Of a stretch of 64,000 bases of DNA, positions 50,930-59,600 are shown one piece after another; within the stretch, counting starts at the first letter, position 1; the number at the start of each line of letters is the position of its first letter. This DNA comes from Paraburkholderia mimosarum LMG 23256 = NBRC 106338. GTDB lineage: Bacteria > Pseudomonadota > Gammaproteobacteria > Burkholderiales > Burkholderiaceae. The notes under the pieces are model-generated. The model did not search any database, had not been told where the DNA came from, and saw nothing but the letters and a program-made list of their open reading frames with translations. The translations under genes were made by a program, and so were the position numbers. Location of the stretch: NCBI RefSeq assembly GCF_000739815.1, contig NZ_BBJJ01000027.1, positions 33,670 to 97,669 of the forward strand. The letters are read 5' to 3'.

Positions 50930-51078
50930 CAACAGTGAGCATGAGCACGCAAGTCGATGGGGATTCGGGGCGTTTTGAGCGGCTTGCGTGATGTAGCGGA
51001 GGGGATCTCCCTCAGGCATCTTGCACAAACGACGCCCAGGGGAGAGTCTCGCGTTTTCCAAGACCCGAGACCTTTGCA

Positions 51079-51663
51079 GTGTGCCACACGAGTGCCCGTA
51101 ATCCCGACTTCTATCGCCTGCTGCTGCGCATCGATCAAGACTTCGCCGAGCAGACCCGCTCGCAGCGCTGCCGCTGCTGCAGCGGCGTTCTGCACAGCGC
51201 CCGCTATCCCCGCAAACCGCGCGGCCTTGCCCGCGAAGCCCGTGCCGAGTGCGGCGATTTCCGGTACAGCTTCTGCTGCGCCGAGTGCCGCCGTCGCACC
51301 ACACCGTTCTCCGTACGCTTTCTTGGCCGCCGCGTCTACGTTGCCGCGATCATGGTCGTCGTCAGTGCCACGCGCGCGAGCGCCGGCACGGCCGCAGCGA
51401 TGCGCCAGCTCGACGCGCTGGGCGTGCCGCGCGCAACGATCGCGCGATGGCAGCAGTGGTGGCAGACCGACTTCGTCAGCACGCCGTTCTGGACGCTTGG
51501 GCGGGCGGCATTCGTGCCACCCGTCGAGACTGCGCATGCACCCGCAAGCCTGCTCGAGCGCTTCGCTGCGGCGTCACAGCCTGAGCCACTGCTGTGCCTG
51601 CTGCGATGGCTCTCGCCGCTTACCAGCGGCAGCGCCATGAGCACCGTGCGTGAGGGTCGGTAG
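51079..51663 (+). CDS. Zinc-ribbon transposon accessory protein
   Basis: 194 aa, GTG start. CRCCSGVLHSARYPRKPRG then ECGDFRYSFCCAECRRRTTPFSVRFLGRRVYV: two CxxC pairs in a treble-clef zinc site (DUF6431-like). C-terminal helical part includes a possible HTH (LDALGVPRATIARWQQWW). Such proteins accompany DDE/AAA elements; exact role unknown. Confidence 0.7.
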   Translation: MCHTSARNPDFYRLLLRIDQDFAEQTRSQRCRCCSGVLHSARYPRKPRGLAREARAECGDFRYSFCCAECRRRTTPFSVRFLGRRVYVAAIMVVVSATRASAGTAAAMRQLDALGVPRATIARWQQWWQTDFVSTPFWTLGRAAFVPPVETAHAPASLLERFAAASQPEPLLCLLRWLSPLTSGSAMSTVREGR

Positions 51664-51761
51664 CCGCCCGCAGAACTTCTCGCTCGCCCCCTCCGGATAG
51701 CGCTTGTAGTCTCGCCTCTCCCCTGAATCGCGGCGCGGTACGCCGCATCTTTGGAGAACGT

Positions 51762-53195
51762 ATGACTGAACTTCACGATTCATCCGTGCTGGATCGTTGG
51801 GCGCGCCTGCGCTTTGCGATCATCGGCCCCTTGCTTGCAGCACCGCCCGAGTCGGGGCAACTGCGCGAACTCGTCACCGCGCTGGCCGCCAGACGCTGGC
51901 GTCATCCCGTCACTGGCGACGATATCCAGTTCGGCCGCTCGACCATCGAGCGATGGTTCTATCAGGCCCGCAAGGCGCCACACGATCCGGTGGCGAGGTT
52001 GCGCAACCGCAAGCGCCCCAGCGGCGTCGGCGCAAGCCTGTCGCCGCAGACGGTACAGGCGATCCGCACGCAGTACCGGGACCATCCCGGCTGGACCTGC
52101 CAGTTGCACTTCGACAACCTCAAGGTCACGCTCGGGACGGCGAACCTGCCGTCGTACACGACCGTGCGCCGTTACATGCGTGCGCAGGGCCTGTTCCGGG
52201 AACGCCAGCCCCGGCACACGAGCGCCGGCGCGATGCTCGCGCGTGAGCGTCTCGAGAAGCTCGAGGTCCGCAGCTTCGAGGTCGAGCACATCAACGCGCT
52301 CTGGCATCTCGATTTCCATCACGGCTCGCGCAAGCTGCTCACGAGTGACGGTGAATGGATCACGCCGATGCTGCTATGCGTGATCGATGACCGCTCGCGC
52401 GTCGTCTGTCACGCGCAATGGTTTCTCGACGAGACGGCTCGCAGCCTGATCCACGGACTTGCGCAGGCGTTCCAGCGCCGGGTGCTGCCGCGCGCGCTGA
52501 TGACCGACAACGGTGCGGCAATGCTGGCCGAGGAGACAACCGCTGGGCTGCTCGCGCTCGGCGTGCTGCACCAGACGACGTTGCCATATTCTCCGTACCA
52601 GAACGCGAAGCAGGAAACGTTCTGGGCACGCATCGAGGGGCGCGTGATGGCCATGCTCGAAGGCGAGCCCAATCTCACGCTCGAACTGCTCAATCAGGCC
52701 ACCCACGCCTGGATCGAGCGCGAGTATCACCACGCGCATCATTCCGAGATCGGCGGCACGCCGCTCAAGCGCTACCTGGCGGGCCCTGATGTGAGGCGTG
52801 AGTGCCCGCCGAGCGACGCGCTGCGCGGCGCATTCCGTATTGACGTCACGCGAACCCAGCGGCGTTCGGACGGCACAGTCAGCCTGGCCGGCACTCGCCT
52901 CGAGATCCCCTCGGCGTACCGGCACCTGCAGCGCGTGCGCCTGCGCTACGCGCGCTGGGACCTGAGCCGCGTCGATCTGGTTGACGCCGACGGTGACACG
53001 GTTCTATGCCCGCTGCGCCCACTGGACAAGGCCGCCAATGCCGACGGCCAGCGCCGTCGCCTTGATGCCGTCAATGTCGAGCCGCCGGCCAGTGCGCCCG
53101 GCATCGCACCGCTGCTGCGCCAGATGCTGGCCGAGCATGCGGCGACCGGCCTGCCGCCGGCCTGGATTCCCGCCAAGTGGCAGGAGGGGGCATGA
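51762..53195 (+). CDS. DDE transposase (integrase-core, Mu/IS481-like)
   Basis: 477 aa. N-terminal helix-turn-helix region (SLSPQTVQAIRTQYRDHPGWTC... LPSYTTVRRYMRAQGL). Catalytic triad: ALWHLDFHHG (Asp), LMTDNGAAM (Asp), KQETFWARIEG (Glu). C-terminal beta-barrel (AGTRLEIPSAYRHLQRVRLRYARWDL) like Mu transposase. Stop overlaps the ATPase start. Confidence 0.85.
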   Translation: MTELHDSSVLDRWARLRFAIIGPLLAAPPESGQLRELVTALAARRWRHPVTGDDIQFGRSTIERWFYQARKAPHDPVARLRNRKRPSGVGASLSPQTVQAIRTQYRDHPGWTCQLHFDNLKVTLGTANLPSYTTVRRYMRAQGLFRERQPRHTSAGAMLARERLEKLEVRSFEVEHINALWHLDFHHGSRKLLTSDGEWITPMLLCVIDDRSRVVCHAQWFLDETARSLIHGLAQAFQRRVLPRALMTDNGAAMLAEETTAGLLALGVLHQTTLPYSPYQNAKQETFWARIEGRVMAMLEGEPNLTLELLNQATHAWIEREYHHAHHSEIGGTPLKRYLAGPDVRRECPPSDALRGAFRIDVTRTQRRSDGTVSLAGTRLEIPSAYRHLQRVRLRYARWDLSRVDLVDADGDTVLCPLRPLDKAANADGQRRRLDAVNVEPPASAPGIAPLLRQMLAEHAATGLPPAWIPAKWQEGA

Positions 53196-54049
53196 GCCAG
53201 CGTCTGCAAGCCCTCTATGGCCTGAAGTGGAACCCGTTCTCACCGGAGCTACCGCTTGAGGCGCTGTACGTGCCGCCGCGCATCGAGAACTTCTGCTGGC
53301 GCATTGAGAACGCGCTCGTGCGCGAAGGCGGCTTCGCGATGATCCACGGCGAGCCCGGCACCGGCAAGAGCGTCGTCATGCGCGTGCTGGCCGAGAAGCT
53401 CGAGCGGTTCACCGATCTGATGGTCGTCTCGATCAATCACCCGCAAAGCAGTCTCGCCGACTTCTATCGCGAGATGGGCGACATCTTCAATCTGGAGCTC
53501 AAGGCACACAACCGCTGGGGCGGCTTCCGGTCGCTGCGCGAGCGGTGGCTATCACATCTGCAGAGCACGCGCCGACGTCCGACCCTGTTGATTGACGAGG
53601 CCCAGGAGATGAGTGCCGGCGTGCTCAACGAACTGCGGCTCATGGCCAGTGCGCGCTTCGATTCGCAGCCGCTGCTGTGCGTGGTGCTCGCCGGCGACAC
53701 GCGCCTGACCGACAAGCTGCGGCGCGACGAACTGCTGCCGCTGGGCAGCCGCATCCGCTCGCGTCTGGCGACCGAGAAGGCCACGGTGGATGACCTGCTG
53801 GCCTGCCTCGATCATCTGCTCGCGAGCGCCGGCGCCCCGCAGCTGATGACGCCGACGCTGCGCCACACGCTGTGCGAACATGCGCTGGGCAACTACCGCG
53901 TGCTCACCACGCTTGCCAACGATCTGCTCGCCACCGCCGCGCAGCGGGAATTGACCGAACTCGACGAGAAGCTGTACTTCGAGGTCTTTGCCCCGTCAAC
54001 GCCATCCTCGCGCCGAACGCCCGCACGTCAACCCAATGGAGCCCGATGA
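53192..54049 (+). CDS. ExeA/TnsC-like AAA ATPase, transposition partner
   Basis: 285 aa. Walker A GEPGTGKSV, Walker B TLLIDEAQEM, sensor region LCVVLAGDTRLTDKL. N-terminus LYGLKWNPFSPELP is the ExeA signature. Works like TnsC/MuB in target choice and transposase activation. ATG 53192 with AGGAGGGGG. Confidence 0.85.
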   Translation: MSQRLQALYGLKWNPFSPELPLEALYVPPRIENFCWRIENALVREGGFAMIHGEPGTGKSVVMRVLAEKLERFTDLMVVSINHPQSSLADFYREMGDIFNLELKAHNRWGGFRSLRERWLSHLQSTRRRPTLLIDEAQEMSAGVLNELRLMASARFDSQPLLCVVLAGDTRLTDKLRRDELLPLGSRIRSRLATEKATVDDLLACLDHLLASAGAPQLMTPTLRHTLCEHALGNYRVLTTLANDLLATAAQRELTELDEKLYFEVFAPSTPSSRRTPARQPNGAR

Positions 54050-54050
54050 C

Positions 54051-54266
54051 ATGTCCCGTAAAACATCACCTCACAAACCCGATGCAGCCCGACGCCTGCC
54101 GTTGCCCGAGCTCTCCGACGAAGCCGCGTACATGATGCAGTTCTTCATCGAAGACTTCTATCTCTGGTTCAGCCGCGCCTACGCCACCCAGATCCGGCGC
54201 TACCGTGAGCCGTGGTACCGCGGTCCGACGCAACCGCCGCATCAGGTCGTCGACGAGCCGTTCTGA
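54051..54266 (+). CDS. Small protein of the DDE+AAA transposon, 71 aa
   Basis: MSRKTSPHKPDAARRLPLPEL, then an aromatic helix (YMMQFFIEDFYLWFSRAYATQIRRY). Starts right after the ATPase gene with GGAG upstream; ends before the terminator. Unknown role. Confidence 0.6.
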   Translation: MSRKTSPHKPDAARRLPLPELSDEAAYMMQFFIEDFYLWFSRAYATQIRRYREPWYRGPTQPPHQVVDEPF

Positions 54267-54273
54267 AACAACA

Positions 54274-54301
54274 ACGGGGGCTTCATCACCCCCGTTTTAC
54301 T
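54274..54301 (+). terminator. Terminator of the DDE+AAA transposon operon
   Basis: Stem AACGGGGG/CCCCCGTT with 8-base loop and TTTA tail, 8 bases after the last stop codon. Confidence 0.85.
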
Positions 54302-54365
54302 TCGTGCCTTGAACATCATTTAGCTTGCCTATTGCCCCATCGATTTACGTGCTCACGCTCAACAG

Positions 54366-55129
54366 CCGAGTTTGAGGAACGCTTCATGAATGTCGGTGCG
54401 ACGTTCAAAGCGAATACGTAGACGGCGGAAATGATGCAGCCAAGCATGAGTACTTTCGACGACCCAACGGACTTTTCCAGGGCCACTACCGTGCGGCTGA
54501 CCACACCGCGCGATACTGGCGGGATGTTGCGCTCGTGAAGGATGCGTCGGTATTTGTCGTGGTCGTAACCGCGGTCGGTGTAGACGCGGGCAGGACGGCT
54601 CAGAGGCCGTCCACGCACGCCGCCGATCGGCACGATGGCCTCGATCAGCGGAACCGGTTGGGTGACGTCGTTACGATTGGCGCCGGTCAGGTTTGCCGTG
54701 ATCGGCGTTCCGTTGGCGTCGGTGGCGATGTGGCGCTTCGAACCGGGTCGCGCTCGATCGGTGGGGTTCGGGCCAGTTTTTCGCCCACCCCAATCGCACG
54801 ATTCGACGATGAGTCGACGACCACGCGGGAGAAGTCGATCTTCTCGGCCGCTCGTAGTTTCGCCAGCAGCACTGCATGCAGTCGATCCCACACGCCGGCT
54901 TGCTGCCAATCACGCAGACTGCGCCAACAACTTACGCCTGAGCCGCATCCCATTTCGGATGGTAAGTCGCGCCAACGAACGCCCGTCTTCAGCACAAACA
55001 AGATGCCCGTCAAAGCCGCGCGGTCCGCCACTGCCTTGCGAGCGGGACACTTGAAGCGGCGCGGCTTTGGCGGAGGTAGCAGTGGTTCGATCAGTGCCAC
55101 CGTTCGTCATCAATGATTGGCTTACCCAT
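54366..55129 (-). pseudogene. IS427-type (IS5 family) transposase, multiple frameshifts
   Basis: Recognisable pieces in different frames: MGKPIIDDERW; LIEPLLPPPKPRRF...FVLKTGVRWRDLPSEMGCGSG...VVVDSSS; KTGPNPTDRARPGSKRHIATDANGTPITANLTGANRNDVTQ; WLHHFRRLRIRFERRTDIHEAFLKLGC. At least three frame breaks (near 55090, 54790 and 54480) and then the inner transposon. Not functional. Confidence 0.85.
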
Positions 55130-55216
55130 CTCCCTGCCCTGTCTGTCACGACGGCCAAGGTTAACAGGATGCTGAAAAAGTTAACAGCCGCCATGGGATC
55201 TTTTTGAAACCGTCTC

Positions 55217-55761
55217 TAAAGGCCCGCTTCCGAAGCGTCAATCGCTTGCATTGCCGGATCTTCGTCTCTACCAGTCCTGTCGCAGCACTCAGGCACGAGC
55301 GTTCGCCAGCTATTTGAATCGCCTATAACGTCGACGATATCGAGGTGGCACCGATCATCAGCCGCTACGTCGCATCGCTTTGCCGGTTCACCCAGATCAT
55401 TCGGATGCCATCCTGCTAACACCAAACGCCGTGTCGGGAAACGATTTGAAGCAGACGGATTTGATTGCGGCTCCGTCTTCCAATGCACTATTGGAACAGC
55501 AACGCCTGCAGGTCAGGACGCCCGAAACGCATCCATTACCGAACGCGCCACCGTGTTTGTCCATCATCTGATCGCGGACCTCAAGCCGACACATGACTGG
55601 CATCCAGCACAAGGTAGCGCGGGCGACGAGCTTTGCACTGCGTGCAACGTCTGGTTGATTGATTTTGAATACAACTGGGAAATTACGGCGCTACAGTGTG
55701 GCATCGCTTACATCGCGGATGAACGCGAGGCGCCTCGTCCGATTAACCTCGGGAGATCCCT
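55217..55761. other. Degenerate region, no supported gene
   Basis: About 550 bases after the IS. A 70-codon frame (MFVHHLIADLKPTHDWHP..., 55553-55765) has no ribosome site. Nothing else identified. Confidence 0.35.
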
Positions 55762-55985
55762 GTGAGAAGAATCCCGCTCGCCATCGCAGCCGCGATGTCA
55801 TTGGTCGGTCATGTTTACGCGCAAAGCCGTTCTCTGCCGGTGCAGCGCATTTAAACGTGAGCAGCGTGACGCCGTATGGCGGCGTCGATGCCGGATTCGC
55901 CTGTAAGACAATTCTGGGGCCGAGTTTCTTTCTGGAAATCAATACGCAATGCGAAGGTCTGAGGAACTTCTTAAATATGGCTTGA
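55762..55985 (+). pseudogene. Outer-membrane porin remnant
   Basis: GTG at 55762 with GGGAG reads a signal peptide (RRIPLAIAAAMSLVGHVYAQS); after a frame break near 55850, SSVTPYGGVDAG and GPSFFLEIN recall the start of Burkholderia-type porins (SSVTLYG, DAG). Only about 75 codons are left, with internal damage. Confidence 0.55.
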
Positions 55986-56681
55986 TTTAATCCTGAAACC
56001 AAGTACTCGGAAAGCAGACTAACCGGCCTTTATTACCCTGTCGCAACGGCGTGAGATCCACGGAACGTGAGCAAGAGGAGGTTTGCGGATACTTATCCCG
56101 CACTGACGTTACTGCCGGTTTGGCGGGCTCTCCGTGTTGGACAAAGCCCTCCGGCAGCTTAGCGTGAGTGTCCCGGCGAAACGCTTTGTGCCTTGTCGAA
56201 TAGGGGGGCGGAATGGGCTATGGAACGGTTTTGCCGAGGTTGTTGAGTTACTTTCCGTCCCTTAAATCGAGCAAAAAGACCATGAGCAGCGAATTCTTGA
56301 GCCCCCGTCGACTTCTATGGCTGCGAGGAACTAGTGCCTGGCACCGATACTCGAGAGTTGGGCACTGGCCGTGGTGGAACTGACGTCGCGCGACTGCATC
56401 AGCGCAAACAACGGACGGGGATATCGGCTGACCGCAATCAACCCATCCATCAGCATGAGACAGGTACTTTGTAACGGATTTCCTTCTCATTGCGACGGTG
56501 CGATACAGTTGCTATTCGCGGCCCCTTGTCGCATTTCGGACAAGTGCTGCCGTATATGTGATGACACCGAGCGCACGCGCTTCGCTCGCAGCTTTCGCAC
56601 GTTCCAGGCAGAATCGACAGACGAATAGGCCCTGCTCCCTTGGTAGCACTAAGGGTGAAGCCTCATATTGAATGGCGGCAG
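55986..56681. other. Intergenic region before the hybrid kinase
   Basis: About 700 bases. Short open frames on both strands without ribosome sites. The promoter of the kinase gene is probably here, but no clear -35/-10 pair was identified. Confidence 0.35.
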
Positions 56682-59600
56682 ATGAACTCTCCACACGGCT
56701 CCGACACGGGCTCAAGTGTCCACATCATGTGGGAGGATGAAGAACGCACGTTCTGCCGCGTGCGGTCCCCTCGCGGTACCGGCAGTGTGCTGGTTGTGCG
56801 TACCGCCGACGAAAATCACTCAACCGCCCTCATGGAGCGCCTCACTCACGAGTTCGCGCTGAAGGAGCAGCTCGACGGTACATGGGCAGTGCGCCCCATC
56901 AAGTTGGTACGCGAAGACGCACGGATGACGCTTGTGCTCGAAGATCCGGGTGGCGAGCCACTCGAGCGACTGATGGGTGTGCCTGTCAGCGTGGAAAAGG
57001 TCTTGTGCCTCGCCGTCGACATCGCCTCGACGTTGGGGAAGCTTCATCAGTGCGGTATCGTTCACAAGGACCTCAAGCCAGCTCATATTTTGGTTAGCTG
57101 TACAGACGGTCAGACGCGGCTCACTGGATTTGGTATCGCTTCGCGGCTGCCTCGCGAGCGGCAATTACCACAGCCGCCCGAAACGATCGCCGGCACTCTC
57201 GCGTATATGGCGCCCGAGCAAACCGGGCGAATGAATCGCTCGACCGATTCGCGCAGCGACCTCTATGCATTCGGAGTCATCCTCTATCAATTGTTCACGG
57301 GAGCTTTGCCTTTCACGGCCACCGAGCCCATGGAATGGGTGCATTGTCACATTGCCCGGAAAGCTGTGCCGCCGCGCGCGCGCTCAGATATGATTCCACC
57401 CACCGTCTCGGAACTCGTCATGAAGCTGCTCGCGAAGACCCCCGAGGAGCGTTATCAGACTGCGGCGGGTGTCGAGCGTGACCTGCGCCGATGCCTTACC
57501 GAATGGCAACGTCAAGGCCACATCAATGACTTCTTGCTTGGCGAATACGACATGCCCGACCGCCTCCAGATCCCCGAGAAGCTGTACGGGAGACAGAGTG
57601 AGGTCGACTCCCTGACGGCTGCGTTCGAACGGGTGGTCAGCACCGGGACGCCTGAACTCGTGCTGGTTTCCGGTTATTCGGGGATCGGCAAGTCCGCAGT
57701 CGTCAGTGAACTGCATAAGGCACTGGTGCCATTACGCGGCCTCTTCGCATCAGGCAAATTCGACCAGTACAAGCGAGACATACCGTATTCGACCCCCGTG
57801 CAGGCTTTTCAGGGCTTGGTGCGGTCGCTCCTCGGCAAGCCAGACACGGAACTCGCAATCTGGCGCGACACGTTGGTCAGGGCGCTTGGTCCAGATGCGA
57901 AGCTCGTGACCGACCTAATCCCAGAGTTAAAGCTCGTCATCGGTGACACATCGCCAGTCCCTGAGCTTGAGCCTAACCAGGCGCGGCGCCGCTTCGAACG
58001 CGTCTTCCAGCGCTTTATGGGTGTTTTTGCACAAAAAGAGCATCCGTTGGTACTCTTTCTCGACGATCTGCAATGGGTCGACACCGCGACGCTCGATTTG
58101 CTCGACAATCTTCTCACACGCTCGGGTCTTCAGTACCTCATGCTGATCGGCGCCTATCGAAGCAATGAGGTGAATGTCGGCCATCCACTGCCGCGCAAGC
58201 TAGAGATGTTAAGGGTGGCAGAAGCACGGCTGGACGAAATCGCTCTCGCGCCACTCACTCGTGAGTATGTTGCGCAGCTTATCGTCGAAGCCCTTCATTG
58301 CGAGCCAATACGTGCAGCACCGCTTGCACAGCTCGTGCATGAGAAGACAGCGGGTAACCCTTTTTTCGTCATCCAGTTCCTGCATGCGCTCGCCGATGCC
58401 TATCTGATTAGCTTCGACCATGATACGGCATGCTGGTGCTGGGATCTGCCTCGCATCCGCGACAAAGGGTACGCCGACAATGTGGTGGACCTGATGGTCG
58501 CGAAACTGGCGCGTCTGCCTTCGGAAACGCAGCGCGCGTTGCAGCAACTCGCCTGCCTTGGCAACACCGCCTCGCTTGCAATGCTCAGGAAGGTTCTTGG
58601 CGTCTCAACGCAGGGAATCAGGGCGCTGCTGCTACCGGCAGTTGAGCAGGAGCTGGTCGGGCAAGTGAAAGATATATACGCGTTTGTGCACGACCGGGTA
58701 CAGGAAGCCGCCTATTCACTGATTCCAGGTGAATTGCGTGCAGACACTCATCTGCGTATCGGGCGGCTGCTCGCGGCACAAACTCCCGCAGACAAACGGG
58801 AAGAGGCAATCTTCGAGATCGTAAGTCAGCTCAATCGTGGCGCGGAGCTGGTGACCAGCAGGCAGGAACGCGAACAACTGGCCGGCTTCAACCTAATCGC
58901 CGGCAAGCGAGCCAAGGCGTCAACGGCCTATGCGTCGGCGCTCTCTTATCTCGCAGCCGGTTCGGAGCTCCTCACGGACGACTGCTGGGACTGCGGGCAC
59001 GAACTGATTTTCGGGCTGGAGTTGAACCGGGCCGAATGTGAATTCCTCACTGGGCGGCTTACGGACGCACGAGTGCGGCTCGCCACGCTATCCCGCCGGG
59101 CGACAACCACCGTCGAACAGGCGCTGGTCGCGTGTCTGCGAATGGATGTCTACCTGACGCTCGACCGGAGCGATCGCGCTGTCGACGTCTGTCTCCAACA
59201 CCTCCGGGAAGTCGGTATCGAGTGGTTAGCGCACCCGCAAGAAAGCGACGTACAGCGGGAATACGAAAACATCCGCTCACTGCTTGCTGGCCGGCCTATC
59301 GAGGCGCTCATCGATTTACCATTGATGACGGACCCAGCGTCCCTTTCGGTGGCCGATGTACTGAGCAAGCTGCTGCGACCAGCCTGGTTTTTCGACGCGA
59401 AGCTTGCGGCTCTAGCCATATGCAAATTGATCAGCCTTAGTCTACAACATGGCAATTGCGACGCGTCGTGTTTTGCGTATGTTATGTTCTCTAGGGTTGC
59501 TGGACCACGCTTTGGCGATTATCACTTCGGGATCCGGTTTGGCCAACTCGGATTTGATCTCGTCGAGCGCCGCGGACTCAAACGTTTCGAGGCAGTGACG

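Larger units (their letters stand above)
50936..54359 (+). mobile_element. DDE + AAA-ATPase transposon (3.4 kb) with 6-bp target duplication
   Basis: Flanked by CAACAG on both sides (50930-50935 and 54360-54365). Ends share inverted TGAGCACG(C/T)AA(G/A)TCGATGGGG starting 6 bases (left) and 4 bases (right) inside. Carries a zinc-ribbon protein, a DDE transposase, an ExeA/TnsC-like ATPase and a 71-aa protein, all rightward, with a terminator. All four frames are intact, so it may still be active. Confidence 0.85.
50875..55216. mobile_element. IS5-family (IS427-type) element, decayed and split by another transposon
   Basis: Outer ends are inverted: GAGACGGTTTCA at 50875-50886 and TGAAACCGTCTC at 55205-55216, flanked by TA on both sides (50873-50874, 55217-55218), the 2-base duplication typical of the IS427 group. 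The transposase is on the minus strand, frameshifted, and cut by the 3.4-kb insertion at 50936-54359. Confidence 0.8.

Noticed and set aside
50580..50978. 132-codon rightward frame after parB
   Set aside because: It crosses the IS427-type end and the inner transposon end, so it cannot be an original gene.
54535..55116. 193-codon rightward frame
   Set aside because: Antisense shadow of the IS427-type transposase remnant.
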